Part shown: in pieces, positions 44,307-56,208 of the stretch | Layout of the letters: each line of letters opens with the position of its first letter | Numbering within the stretch: the stretch's first letter is position 1 | Source: Kwoniella bestiolae CBS 10118 | Taxonomy: Eukaryota > Basidiomycota > Tremellomycetes > Tremellales > Cryptococcaceae | Assembly: GCF_000512585.2 (NCBI RefSeq) | Contig: NC_089242.1 | Coordinates: forward strand, 558,001 to 622,000 | DNA: 64,000 bases | Reading direction: 5' to 3' | Notes under the pieces: generated by a model | Databases searched by the model: none | What the model saw: the letters and a program-made list of their open reading frames with translations, nothing else | What the model was told of the DNA's origin: nothing | Translations under genes and position numbers: made by a program

Positions 44307-46684
44307 ATGACCATCGAGCCTATAGCCAGTACCAGCTCTCTCCCCCAAGCAGCCGACCAGAAAGAAGAGGTGTTACCGAAATATACGATAAATGAGAATA
44401 ACGTACCGCTCCATGAGAAATTAGGCGGATACGATTTCTACAGGTCTATTGGAAGTCCGAAATATGTTGTGGCTCCTATGGTCGATCAGAGTGAATTGGT
44501 AAGTTATGGTGCACATTGCACAGCTTGTTACTTGCAGACTTATCAGTGGACCTCGATCTGAAGAAGCTAGATAAGTTAACCAGTTCAGCTAATAACATTA
44601 TCCTTTGACTGACTAGGCATGGCGACTACTCTCCAAATCTCCCTTACCTCCCGCCCTAGCAGGACCAAGCACGACCATAACCACCTCAACAGGGAAGAAG
44701 CTCACTCGATGCCCTGGTGGGACCCACGTATCGTACACGCCCATGATCCATGCGAAAGTGTTCTTAGAAGCCAAAGGTGAGGGTAATAAAAGGGGAGATG
44801 GACAGTTTAATTTGACGTTCGACGAGGAAGGTGGAGAGGGGCCGATACTGGGGATAGAGGGTGGAGATAGACCTGTGATAGCTCAGGTGAGTATACATCC
44901 TCACTTTTTCAAGTGGAAAATTGTTCTTGTGGCTAAGTTGAGACATCCCATATACTGATAATATGGCGTACAGTTCTGTGCAAATGATCCGGAAGTGCTC
45001 CTTGAGGCTGCTCAGAAGATCGAGCATCGGGTAGATGCGGTGGATATCAATTTGTGAGTAAAACTCTCAGCCAGACTTGATGTTCGTCTGTGAAACCTCT
45101 TCGACAATGATATTGACGTTGTGCTCTTTAGTGGTTGTCCTCAAGGTATAGCCAAGAGAGGACATTATGGTTCATTCTTACAAGATGAATGGGATCTAGT
45201 GTACAAATTGAGTAAGTAATATCTTCCCATCAATCTAGTTTTTCAACCCAAATCAAACAGACAAGTTGACTTTATGAGCGGCACCAGTAAACACCCTCCA
45301 CATCAACCTCAAAGTCCCCGTAACAGCCAAATTCCGAATCTTCCCCTCTTTAACCAAAACCCTAGCCTACGCCAAAATGATGGAATCTGCCGGTGCCCAG
45401 ATCCTCACATGTCACGGAAGGACGAGAGAGATGAAAGGGCAATTCACGGGACTAGCAGATTGGCAAATGATCAGGAAAGTGAAAGAACATGTCAACGTGC
45501 CGGTGTTTGCGAATGGGAATATACTGTATTATGAGGATGTGGAGAGGTGTTTGGAGGTTACGGGATGTGATGGGGTGATGTCTGCTGAGGTGAGTTCTGG
45601 TTTCTCTTCTCGACATCAGCTGTTCCGTATCCATGGGACTATCAAGCAATATTTTGGAGAGGCTTGACGGACCATTTGGGAGACACTTGAACTTGACCGG
45701 GGACTGACGATTGTCGCTTATAGGGAAACCTATCAAACCCCGCTCTATGGCTTCCTCCCTCACATCCACACTTCCACCCAAATATAACGATCCTAGCACA
45801 CAGATACCTAGATATAGTGGAGGCTTTACAATCGGAGACCTCCAGGTCGGCCATCAAATCACATATGTTTAGACTGTTAAAACCTGTGTTAGATACCAAC
45901 GAGGAATTGAGAGTGAAGATTGCTCAAACCCCTCTCAACGATGGGATGGGGCAATTTAGGGAGTTGTTGAAAGAGATTGAAAAGATATTGGAGGTAAGTT
46001 TAGCTCGAATCTTTCCGGTACGGGTAAAGAGCACTTTGAATGGTGCGCTGCGAGGTCGAATGTGCCCTGTGCCCTGTTCCTTCCTCCATCCGTGGCTGCA
46101 CTACCCAAAAACATTCATGTATCTTCAAGCTGACTCACTGACATTCCACTTTCACGTAATAGCCCTCAGTCCAAGAAGCAGGTCCCTCATTCCGACCTCC
46201 CCCCATAGACCCAGCCACAGGGTACAGATCCCTTCCTATCTTCTGTGCCCAACCTCAAATACGGGCCAAACCCATATCCACCGAAATAGGCGGCACAGAG
46301 GAATTCGTCACCCGCCCAAGTTCACCCGTGGCTCCCGCATCAAGTATCCCAGGGACAATCCTATTTGACAGATCAGCACGACACGATCACCAAAACACCG
46401 ATAAATGCATCAACGAGGAATGTACCGGTGTAGCTGCGTTACGATGCCCGACCAGAGCATGTATCACTCATTGTAGGATCCTTAGAGCGGTGGAGAGTGG
46501 GTATACGGAGCAGGAAGCTACGAAGGAGGCGATGGGTGGAGGGTTGGTGGGGATGGGATGTGAGGGGCATGAAGAGAAGGAGAGGGCTCGGAAGGAACGC
46601 ATGGATAGGAAGAGGAAGAATAAGAGCGAGGCTAAGGAGAGGGCCAAGTTGAGGAAGGTGGAGAATGAGAAGGTCAAGGTCTAG
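44307..46684 (+). CDS. DUS1: tRNA-dihydrouridine synthase Dus1
   Basis: Dus1 reduces uridine to dihydrouridine at D-loop positions 16/17 of tRNA, using FMN and NADPH. Seven exons (44307-44498, 44617-44886, 44974-45053, 45132-45211, 45288-45589, 45724-45993, 46163-46684) give 571 residues, longer than the ~420 of yeast. Flavin-barrel motifs are all present: YVVAPMVDQSELAWRLL, VIAQFCANDPEVLLEAA, the GCPQGIAKRGHYGSFL motif with its conserved Cys, KVPVTAKFRIF, ILTCHGRTREMKGQFTG, VPVFANGNILYYEDVE and GVMSAEGNLSNPALW. The C-terminus adds a Cys-rich segment (CINEECTGVAALRCPTRAC, ending HC), likely zinc-binding, and a basic Lys/Arg/Glu helix (ERARKERMDRKRKNKSEAKE) that could hold tRNA. A glycine-rich insertion lies in the fold near residues 112-140. 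Confidence 0.94.
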
Positions 46685-47020
46685 TGAGGACAGGGTCGCA
46701 AGGAGAGAGAAGGAGTGGCATTTTGCTGAGGAACTTTGGACTTTGGACTTTGGCCTTTGGCTGAGGGAGTAGGGATGGTTGTAGATTGGTTCGCTTATTT
46801 ATCACACACTTGTTGTTATCTTCATTTACATCTTGCTTTCTTTACGCGCCAATTCATGTATCGTCATGGTGATTGCAATCAGAGAAGGTCTCAAGTCGTT
46901 GTATGGGCCGCTCGGTTTATTGCAGATTCACGATATAGCCATCAGATAACATATTTGCATGATCTGTGTTCCCCATTCCTCCCTTTTCTATAAATGATGT
47001 GGTATCCTCAACGTAGAATA
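46685..47020. other. Convergent intergenic, DUS1 / Ice2-like gene
   Basis: 336 bases with a direct repeat GGACTTTGG (about 46738-46754) and no gene; both transcripts should end here. Confidence 0.4.
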
Positions 47021-48877
47021 CTAATCCACTTTCCACCTACTGACACTCTCATTATCGTCACCCTCCGCATCCAGTAGGAGTTCCAAACTCCATACAGAGA
47101 GGAACAAGGCTATATTGATCCATCTCCACCAAGTTTGAGATCCACCGTCTAGCACTGCGGGATTGTAGAGCAATTCATCAGTACAAACGTCGTACATGAC
47201 AAGCTCCACGCGAGGATTGGAGATCCCAATGTGTACGAGGAAAAGATAACTCACGTAGTAAGTGGGTGTATACAGCTATCAAGATTGCTCTTCGATAGCT
47301 CAACACAACGGTGGTGATTCGCATGTTCTATCGCAACAACACCAGATCAGCTTCATACCTTATTCGTTAGACCATCGAACAGCTGTCCCGCTAAAACAAG
47401 ATGAATGACCAAGCACAGAACACCTACAGGAGGCTCCTGACCCAGACTCCTACCATCCCAGAACCCCTCTTTCTGCTCCGCATCGACCGACAGTCCATCC
47501 TCATACCCCAGACTACTTTTCCTAATGACAGGAACGATCCGAGCTGCCATGTGCAGCACCGCGACCCTGTATATCAGCGATAAGAGCAGATGAGGCGGGA
47601 GAGTTCGGGAGACGCTGATGAATGAGGGGAAGGTAGAGTGGAGGGCGTAGTTGAATAATGATGAGATTGAGTCTAGTGATTGGGGGAGGTTGGAGACTGG
47701 TTGGCGTAGGGATGAGAGGGGGGAGGGGAGCCAGGTTGAGGCGTTTGTTCTTGGTCTGTTGGTGTTCGGTTATAATCAGTATGATGAGATATGGGCTGGA
47801 GAGAGTTGAGTCTCTTGGACATGAGGGTGGATGAGGACCTACTCCATGGCTGCTTCTACGCCTGATAGCCAGGCGGAGTACTATACGTGATGTTTTCAGG
47901 TGAATTAGCCGGACAATTTGGCAAAATCATGCCAGTTGGATTTCACTCACGACGACGTAGACAAATACAAGACTAGTCTCAAGTACATTCGTCCGTCTCA
48001 ACGTAAACCCGATGAGAGAGAGGAAAAGCACAGAAGTGAGTGCGCAACCTAGCAGGAAAGCTGGCAAAGAGTTCTCGTTGGATAGTGGGAATGCCTGTAG
48101 AGACAAAGTCAGTCACCCATCTCTCCGAACTGACTTTACCCAACGGCCCAATCATTTGTAAATACAATAGTCAGAGTAGCGAAGTAGCTCAACTTACCTT
48201 GATGATCCCAGCCAATCCAGCACAATAAACGAGCGCAGCAAGAATCAACCCAAACAAACTCCTCCATTCTATACTCCCCTCATCGTTATTCTCCTCCTCG
48301 TCCGCCCATCCCTTTCCTACTCTCCCTACAACCTGAACAACAAGTAGTGTACTGATCCCCTCTAGTAACGTGAAGAGCGGACTGACCCATCGTAGTATCT
48401 GCGCGTAAACGAAGGGAAGGACGTCGACTAGGTAATGCTGTATTGGCGGGAGGATTGTGCTGGACGTCGAAGATGGTGGGTTCAGGTACCAGTATAATGT
48501 GAGAAGTACCAGGAAGGACGAGATGAATGGTGAGAGGAAGGAGAGGATGGAGATGATAGGTGCTAGGGGGGTGTTCTTGAATGCCAGACGCAGGGTGGAG
48601 TAGAGGAAGTGGTGCAGTGTGAAGAGGAGGGAGAGGAGGAGGAATGATGGGGGACCTGTTCATGTGAAAGAAAGGATTAGCATTTAATCCCCATTCGGCT
48701 GAGCGACATGAAGTACAGGTAGATATTGAGCAGTCCTTCCTGGGGCTATCTCGGTACTCTTAGCCTATGTTGGTCGAATGACTCACCTAGCAGGTCCAGT
48801 GTCATGGGTAATGCCAATAACACCTGAGTGAACGTGGCCATCCCCTGCGTAAAGGAGAAGAAGGATGTAATCCCCAT
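47021..48877 (-). CDS. ICE2: Ice2-like endoplasmic reticulum membrane protein
   Basis: Ice2 is a multi-pass ER protein that in yeast promotes cortical ER inheritance and controls lipid storage versus membrane synthesis. Seven exons (48787-48877, 48198-48655, 47951-48094, 47843-47880, 47359-47755, 47255-47327, 47021-47154) give 444 residues with about eight hydrophobic segments. Family-like segments are QGMATFTQVLLALPMTLDLL, FLLLSLLFTLHHFLYSTLRL, LLEGISTLLVVQVVGRVGKG and VLETSLVFVYVVYSAWLSG. The end carries YRRAILIAVYTHLL and WWRWINIALFLSVWS, then an acidic tail. The intron between 47328 and 47358 is only 31 bases, well below the rest, so that junction is less certain. The start is the ATG at 48875-48877; an upstream in-frame stretch begins with TTG. 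Confidence 0.8.
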
Positions 48878-49258
48878 TTTTGCTCGCTTCGCTTCTTCGA
48901 GTTGCCTCAGCTCAAGGATGGGTGAATGTAAAGCTAGTTCCAACTTCGCTGCTCCTCTAGAGAAGCTATTACGTTGTCTTGAGGATGTACGGGTAAGTTA
49001 TATGTGGGAAGAGGCATAGATGAGAGATTGTTTTGTTGATTTTCCATTTCATTTCGGTCATGACGCGGTTGACATTGTTCGCTTCGACAAGTGATATTCC
49101 GGTGGTTCAGTTCATTCAACCTCTTTCATCGATCTTCTATCGTCTACATTCTACTGCACCTCGGACCAGACTCAGAGATCGACCTGTCAGAGAGGGATAG
49201 AGGCATTTTCATACGCCAGTCAATTTGCTCGGACATTAATTTTTACTCTTTCATCACC
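48878..49258. promoter_or_regulatory. Divergent promoter, Ice2-like / PP2C phosphatase
   Basis: 381 bases between divergent starts. Open frames extend into it from both sides but begin with non-ATG codons or lack family content, so it is treated as promoter and leader. Confidence 0.4.
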
Positions 49259-51434
49259 ATGTCCTCCCGATTCTTCCCCCGATCAACCTTGATCCGCCCC
49301 TCTCTCCTTACCTCCCAGACCATCCGTCCAGTCCCCCTTCGTCTCCCACTCAGAACATACAGTACTTCCACAACCAGCTCTACCGCCCCTCGAATTAGGA
49401 CTACAGCCTTCCTATCCATCGCAGTACTCACCTCTGCATATCTGTTGTACCAATACGAAAGTTCATCCTCATCCGAATCCGGTTCTACAGAAGGCAAGAG
49501 TCTGAATGAAACTTATGGTTTGAAATTTGATATCCGAATACGAACCTCTCGGAACGGAGTACAGTCATACGAATTCATCCGGAAATCTGAAGAAGAGGTG
49601 GAGAGGATATTGACAGAACATGAAAGTGGGAATAGCCATGTTGGACGGAATGGTAATCCGGTGGTACGGTGGGATACCAATTGGGTGGGGTCGAACGAAC
49701 CTTGTGAAGATCGATTTGCGTCCAATCTCATTCCCAGGAAGTTCGGCTCTGCTCAACAGGCGAAGATTGAACCCTCGATAGGAGGGGGACCAGGGGAAGA
49801 AGGGAAAAATGATCTAATGTTATTCTCCATTATTGATGGACATGCTGGGGATGCTACTTCAAAATTGTTGGAGAAAACATTACATCCTACGATATCTGTT
49901 GCTCTCGCTGGGCTTCAAGCTGGATATGTACCTACGGATGTGCAAAGTAAATCATGGTATAATAAGTTGAATCCCATTTCTTGGTTATACAGCTACAGAA
50001 AGACGGGTTCTTGGAATTCTGGAAATGTAATTAGGACATTACAACATGCGTGGGTGTTTTGCTCTCTCCGAGCAGCTGATCCTAGCCAGTTCGCTTTGGG
50101 TGTGTATCAAGCTGAGCTGATGAACTGATTTTGCTATATCAAGATACACCGAGTTAGACGACCACATCTGCCAATCACCTATCAAACTCCTCCAAACTCT
50201 CAAACAACCTAGCAACCCCTCGGATTACCCTACACCCCGACAAACCCTTGTGGCCTTGTCCCAACCGGCCGCGTCGGGTGCATGTGCCATCACGACGTTT
50301 GTGGATTCGGAGAACCAAGATTTGTATGTGGCTTTGGCGGGGGATTGTAGGGCCGTTGCTGGATGGCAAACGAAAGATGGGAGATGGAGGTGCGATACGT
50401 TGACGGAGGATCAGATGGGGGAGAATCCTAGGGAGGTTGAGAGGTGAGTTTGGGCTTTTCCGGCTAAGTTTGAATCTGTGAAAGCAGATTCTCTCAGGTT
50501 GGAAAGAGATTGAATTACTGCATATGTATATCCATTAACGGATATCGTCCCATTGAGGACATGTCATGCTGATTCGTCCGCTGGTGATTTTAGGATGCAG
50601 AAGGAACACCCCGCTTCAGAACGAGATACAGTGATCAAAGGAGGAAGGGTTCAAGGTGGATTACAACCTACCCGAGCATTCGGTGATGCAGTATACAAAT
50701 GGACTACAGCGCAGGGTAATGCGTAAGTCATGCTGACAAATTTAGAAGCGAGAACCATGAGATGGCTGAACTCCAATTCTTGATGTTCAGCATCGCCGAA
50801 GCATTCAGAGAAGAAGGCGATAAGCCCCGTGGAGTCCGACCGTGGAATAATACCCCGCCATACGTCACCGCCAGACCGGAAGTGACATATAGGAAGCTAA
50901 AGAATGAAGATGGAGATCAGCTCAAATTCGTGATCATGGCTACTGATGGATGTGAGTCCGATTCTCATTCTTCTGCAACCTGAAGCCAGGTGAACCCTCG
51001 TGAGGCAAAGCTAATACCAAAGTTAGTATGGGACCGCCTAACATCCGAAGAATCCGTCCTCCTCCTGGCCTCTTACCTATCCCATCCCAAACACCCTGAC
51101 ATCCCCAAAACGGACCTACCAAATTTGTACCCCCTCTTACCAGCCAATGGAGAAAGACCGTACCCCGTCCAAGAGCTACCTCAACCAAGGGATGAGTCCT
51201 GGGCCTTCGAGGGAGATACCAACGCTGCGACTCATCTGATTAGGAATTCACTGGCTGGAGCCAATAGGAAGAACAGAGCTGAGCTTTTGAGTTTGAATGG
51301 CAAGGTATCGAGGTGGATGAGGGATGATGTGACTTGCACGTGAGTGCGACTGCTCAAGGTAGAAATCGAATGCATGCTAACAGGGTGGAATGCTTAGGGT
51401 GGTATTTTTCGATGGTACTGTCAAGAAAGAATAG
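49259..51434 (+). CDS. Mitochondrial PP2C phosphatase, pyruvate dehydrogenase phosphatase-like
   Basis: Six exons (49259-50049, 50144-50443, 50594-50722, 50791-50951, 51027-51339, 51398-51434) give 576 residues. The N-terminus (MSSRFFPRSTLIRPSLLTSQ onward, Arg/Ser/Thr-rich, no acids for ~55 residues) is a mitochondrial targeting sequence followed by a hydrophobic stretch (AFLSIAVLTSAYLLYQYE). PP2C metal-binding motifs follow: SNEPCEDRFASNLI, FSIIDGHAGDATS, LYVALAGDCRAVAG, QPTRAFGDAVYKW, FVIMATDGLWDRLTSEE and the closing RDDVTCTVVFFDGTV. The GDCRAV and RAFGD motifs match the pyruvate dehydrogenase phosphatase group (yeast Ptc5), which reactivates the PDH complex. The metal ligands are all present. 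The last exon codes only 12 residues, and its acceptor was chosen because it restores the final PP2C strand. Confidence 0.92.
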
Positions 51435-51612
51435 AAGGACGGTGCGATCTCTTTTGGGGATGGGATATTTTGGTCATTCTGGTTCGAGAATGTTTGGCTT
51501 GATTCCCTACATTGTGTAGTATACATATAACATATGCATAAAATCAAATACCACGATCCGCGATTGATCAGACAGTGACTGTCTATCATCCTTTCGCATC
51601 CCTACCTATCCA

Positions 51613-51907
51613 TCACTCTCGTTTGTGCTGTGTCTCAGTGGCAAGGGAGAAGTACTCAGATATAGCTGTACTGTCCGGATCACCAGGAAGGGCACTTTAT
51701 ACATCAAAACTGATCAGTTTTAAAAGAGGTTGACAAGGTATGCTAATGTACTTACCGGCTAGGATCAGCAGCTTTGGTTATGCTCGATAAAACTCGATTG
51801 AAAAATCCACTTCGGTCGGTGGTAGTACTAGTGGCATTGGGTGATGAGCCGTTGGCAGATGATTGCGCCTTGCCAGCAGGCGAGGAAGCGGTAGTATCGT
51901 CAGGCAT
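51613..51907 (-). CDS. Tiny gene, 77-residue protein of unknown function
   Basis: Two exons, 51756-51907 and 51613-51694, split by a 61-base intron (GTAAGT donor, CTGAT branch region, AAAG acceptor) give MPDDTTASSPAGKAQSSANG followed by a Ser/Thr/Asn-rich stretch. Then come RSGFFNRVLSSITKAADPSR and ALPGDPDSTAISEYFSLATE, ending in a basic HKRE. The two exons each code fewer than 60 residues and so are easily missed. The phase-2 junction and the sensible composition argue it is real. The first half appears disordered and the RSGFFNRVLSSI part could form a short amphipathic helix. No family recognised. It converges on the PP2C gene with 178 bases between them. Confidence 0.55.
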
Positions 51908-52575
51908 GATGAAGAACTATGAGGAAGTACGCACTATATCAGAGAGCTGGACGTATATGGTGGGGATATCTCTTATATACCTGATATGCGGTACCGGTCC
52001 CTCTGACTAACGCACGTTTACTTATCGTGCCTTCGTCAAAGCCAGATTTCCATTGTACGACGTGAAGGCGCAGGACTCGCGGAGCCGCTTTGAAGGCGAG
52101 GCAGGCTGATGTGGTCAGGGACAAGGTATCTTGTGGTAAAACCGAGAGAAGACAGGCCTTCGTGGAAGGCGGTTCTTTTCGATCGTAAGTCAGCAAAAAA
52201 GGTAAGGTTAAAATGCGGCGGACTTTCGGTAACCGAATCGAAGGCGAAGCATTAGAGTGTCATACATACCATTTTTGGACGTCTTTCTTCAGCGTGCTGC
52301 ACATATCTCAATGTGGGCGAAGGAGTGTATGCATCTTCCCTGCGATGGAGAAACTGACTTCTGTATCTTGATCGAATGTCCGTACCATGTAGGGACTGCA
52401 CATCGCCGCTGGGTTTGAAGAATTAATACAAGATTGCATTTGCCACTTCACTCAGTCTACCATCATCGGACTATGCATCATGGACTTCGATACATGAGTC
52501 ACATACTCGTTCGTTGATTCGGCAAGACGAGAAATTGTACTCCTCATCGTCACCAGCCGAGCTGCCTGTGCGTTC
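51908..52575. other. Intergenic between the tiny gene and its possible relative
   Basis: 668 bases upstream of the 77-residue gene. An 85-residue minus-strand open frame at 51939-52196 has no recognisable content and is probably chance. Confidence 0.4.
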
Positions 52576-52951
52576 TCAAGAAGGTGGTGCAGACGATCCA
52601 CCTCCGAATAATGCGTTGATCCGTTCTTTCCTTGCCGCTTCCTTCTCTGATTCACAGCACAGCGTGGAAATCGCGGCGCCTGTAACTTGATCGGGCGGGA
52701 GACCGCTGAAAAGAGGATTATCAGTTTAGTCTCTTGGTTTATGTCAAGATGGTTGTCTTATACAGTCACACTCACTTGCAGGGGTTATAATGATCATCAG
52801 CGAAGTTGGTGAACGACTTCACTACTCCGCTTCCAGCCAATTTCTCTCAGATCGAGGATCGTCGAGTCTGGGGGGCACAGCCATTATCAGTGCTTGGCGA
52901 GCTGGGGGTGGTGCTGGTAGCAGTGGTCGCTTTGATTGATTCTCCAGACAT
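52576..52951 (-). pseudogene. Small two-exon gene interrupted by an in-frame TGA
   Basis: Exon 1 (52776-52951) begins MSGESIKATTATSTTPSSPS and exon 2 (52576-52705) reads GLPPDQVTGAAISTLCCESE then EKEAARKERINALFGG. They are joined by a GTGAGT/TTTTCAG intron at phase 2, the same phase as in the neighbouring 77-residue gene. Both lengths keep frame, but a TGA stop lies inside exon 1 (52847-52849). A single C-to-T change in a CGA codon would explain it. The parts after the stop (SGVVKSFTNFADDHYNPCN) still look like protein. The GLPPDQVTGAAIS part loosely resembles ALPGDPDSTAIS of the neighbour, so they may be tandem relatives. Alternatives are a missed splice or stop-codon readthrough. Confidence 0.4.
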
Positions 52952-53832
52952 GACTGGCCGTGCGCGATAATATGTGTTGATCTGGGAGTTTCGAGTCAGA
53001 TGGGGTGTTAGTGATATGAATACGATTTAGCAGAAAGATAGTAGGTGCTAAATGGGTTGGTGCGTATTTATACCTCATTTTACTGGCAGCCAAATAACGA
53101 GCAGGGGTCAGCGGAGACTGACATTTCTTGATTTCGATCACAGGGACTTTCCCCCGGTCAAACGATCTCACTACTTCAGAGACCGATTCTATCTACATCT
53201 TCGTCGAGTCAAGTCGAACTATTGTCCCTGGCGCTGACAACCCTGAGGGGCTAGTGAATGAATCGGGTCCGTCTTACAAGTCCTACTATTTCCCAGATCT
53301 AGTCTCCGAACAATCATATATCCCTTGCTGAGTTATGAACGTGGAGTCAGTCAGGAAGGCCACTTTTCCTTTTGATTTTTCCTTTTGATTAGATCATGGT
53401 TGAATGCAAACTGAAGGCGGGTGCTGTGATTTTTCAACGATGAGGCTGTACTCTGTACTCTTTCTTCGAGTTTCAGAGCCCGCCAAGCGAGCTTGTAAGA
53501 TGTTACCCTGCTCCGATGCTATACGCAGGTTTTATAGGCTGTCAAAGGAGACGAAGATGACAATACAAGCTTTGAAGCTAGGCAGCATCGACAAAGGATG
53601 CAAAGCTGACATCGCATGCACTAGCTCAGCCATATTATTTGCCACTCTCACTGTCAACAATGCCACATCCTGCTGATATTGATCTTTGCCACGTGAGGCA
53701 TCAGTTGCGTCGCGCTTCGACCACTTTCTTTAGTTCGACATGAAAAGTTCATTGGACATCATATCATTCCGCGTATTTCGTTGATATTCCCTCTTCATCA
53801 CCTCGTACTCTCAGCTATCAAAACAGATCAAG
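52952..53832. promoter_or_regulatory. Region upstream of CCT2 with a CACGTG site
   Basis: About 880 bases. A CACGTG E-box lies at 53690-53695, about 140 bases before the CCT2 start. Plus-strand open frames at 53128-53331 and 53404-53676 show no family content and are not supported as genes. Confidence 0.4.
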
Positions 53833-56208
53833 ATGAACGTATTCGCAGATGAGGTGGGTTCAGCTGATAATCACCCGCCGACGTGTTCTCATGAGCTGAT
53901 ATCTTCCTGGAATATGACTAGGCCACCGAGGAGAGGGGAGAGAATGCCCGTTTGTCATCATTCGTAGGAGCCATGGCGTTGGGTGATCTGGTGAAATCCA
54001 CTTTGGGTCCAAAAGGGATGAATAAGATATTACGTGGGTATTCTGGTCGAGCTTCTTCTTTGCTCCATCTCCCTATGACATGTAGAAGCAAGCTGATAAA
54101 TCTGTCCCACTTTCAGAATCCGCTTCCACAAGTCAAATTACAGTGACCAACGACGGAGCTACCATCCTCAAATCCATCCATCTCGATAACCCCGCCGCTA
54201 AGATCTTAGTGAACATATCAAAAGTACAAGACGATGAAGTAGGGGATGGTACCACCTCCGTATGCGTGCTCGCCTCGGAGTTGCTGAGAGAAGCAGAGAA
54301 GTTGGTGACGATTCAGAAGATCCACCCTCAAACTGTCGTAGAAGGATTTAGGATCGCTTCGAAAGCTTCCCTCGAGGCATTAGAGCAATCAGCAGAGAAC
54401 AACTCCAACGATGAGACTAAATTCAGGAATGATCTGTTCAACATTGCTAGAACCACTTTATCGTCTAAGGTGTTATCGCAAGATAAAGATTATTTCGCGA
54501 ATCTCGCTGTGGATGCTGTGTTGAGGTTGAAGGGATCGACGGATTTGGAACATATTCAGATTATCAAGAAACCTGGTGGGAAGTTGACGGACTCGTACCT
54601 TGATGAAGGTGAGTGATGACATTTCCTCGATTCTCACTTGCCAGCACGTATCGAGGATTCAGCTAACAATCACAATACTATAGGTTTCATCCTTGACAAG
54701 ACCATCGCTACTAACTCGCCCAAGAGGATAGAGAATGCTAAGATCTTGATTGCGAATACTTGTGAGTGTTTCGACTAGCTGCAAGCTGCTCGAGATGCGC
54801 GCACAACAGCTGACCATGTTTAAAATAACCAGCTATGGACACCGACAAGATCAAGATCTTCGGTGCTAGAGTAAGAGTAGATGGAACTGGTAAATTAGCA
54901 GAGTTGGAGCGTGCCGAGAAGGTGTGTAAGATGTCCTCTCTTTTGCATGTGATGGCATGGAGATATCCCATACGATGCTGACGCTCTGATTCGGTGTCAC
55001 AGGAAAAAATGAAGTCCAAAGTCCAAGCCATCGCCGCTCACGGTGTAACATGTTTCGTCAACCGACAACTCATCTACAACTACCCCGAATCCCTCTTAGC
55101 TGAGAACGGAATCATGTCCATTGAGCATGCCGATTTCGAAGGTGTCGAGAGATTAGCTTTGGTCACTGGTGGTGAGATCGCAAGTACCTTTGATGCGCCT
55201 GATAAGGTCAAGATTGGAAGATGTGATTTGATTGAGGAGATCATGATTGGTGAAGACAAGGTAGGTTAAGCTTCCCTTCTGAGGTCCCCTTTCTCCTAAA
55301 GCTGGAGAACCACAACGTTTAGCATACCGTGCTAATTGTATCTGTATCGACTTATAGCTCATCAAGTTCTCCGGCGTCGCCGCTGGTCAAGCATGTACCG
55401 TCGTTCTCCGAGGAGCCACCTCGCAAATGGTAGAAGAGGCTGAGCGATCCCTACACGACGCTTTATCGGTCTTGTCGCAAACAGTCAAAGAGACCAGAGT
55501 TACGTTGGGAGGAGGCTGTGCAGAAATGTTAATGTCATGTAAAGTAGAGGAAGCCGCTCGTACCGTCAAGGGTAAGAAGGCTTTGGCGGTAGAAGGGTTC
55601 GCTAGAGCTTTGAGACAGATGCCTACTATTTTGGCTGATAATGGTGGATACGACTCGAGTGATTTGGTAACAAAGTTGAGGGCGGCTCATTACGAGGGAA
55701 AGACAGATGCTGGGTTAGGTGAGTTGAGTTCATAAGTACTATATCTGCCTCGTGTCCCCCCCTCCCCCCCTCCCCCCCTCCTCCTCCTCCTTTTCACCCT
55801 TTCCTTTTCCCTCGCTCTCTCACCTCTACTCCCACATCTCTCACCCTCGCCTTCGCGTTCCTACGCTCTCCCGCCTCATCCGCCTCGCCTCTCTGTCCCG
55901 TCCTCTTCCTCCTTTTACCTTGTCTCGTCCTGGTCAATTGTCTCGTTGCGCATTTCAACCATCTGACATCGATTTCTCACGCATAGATATGGACAAAGGT
56001 GAAGTCGGCTCCATGAAGGAACTGGGTGTCACCGAATCATATAAGCTCAAGAAGCAAGTGGTAGTCAGTGCCAGTGAGGCTGCGGAGATGATCTTACGGT
56101 GAGCCATTGGTTTGCACAAACTGGATTCCGTTCGAATAACTGATATTCAAATGGTCCAGTGTCGATAACATTCTGCGTGCTACCCCAAGACGTCGTGAAG
56201 CTCATTAG
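53833..56208 (+). CDS. CCT2: T-complex chaperonin subunit beta
   Basis: Cct2 is one of eight subunits of the cytosolic TRiC/CCT ring that folds actin and tubulin with ATP. Nine exons (53833-53853, 53922-54033, 54117-54608, 54684-54761, 54833-54921, 55003-55260, 55358-55718, 55987-56098, 56160-56208) give 523 residues, the usual length. Group II chaperonin motifs are intact: VKSTLGPKGMNKIL, ITVTNDGATILKSIHLDNPA, VQDDEVGDGTTSVCVLASEL, ACTVVLRGATSQMVEEAERS, ETRVTLGGGCAEMLMS and GVTESYKLKKQVV. The first exon codes only seven residues (MNVFADE). Intron 7 (55719-55986) is unusually long for this window and starts with repeated C7T blocks. The protein appears complete, ending RVDNILRATPRRREAH. Confidence 0.97.
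55756..55795 (+). repeat. C-rich tract inside CCT2 intron 7
   Basis: Three consecutive blocks of seven Cs followed by T start near 55757 and pass into CTCCTCCTCC. The template strand is therefore four-run G-rich and could form a G-quadruplex, with an i-motif possible on the other strand. Function is not known. Confidence 0.7.

Noticed and set aside
49091..49258. N-terminal extension of the PP2C phosphatase
   Set aside because: The extension starts without an ATG and would bury the mitochondrial targeting sequence that begins exactly at 49259.
53128..53676. Two plus-strand open frames upstream of CCT2
   Set aside because: Short, no splice partners that extend them, no recognisable motifs; treated as promoter region.
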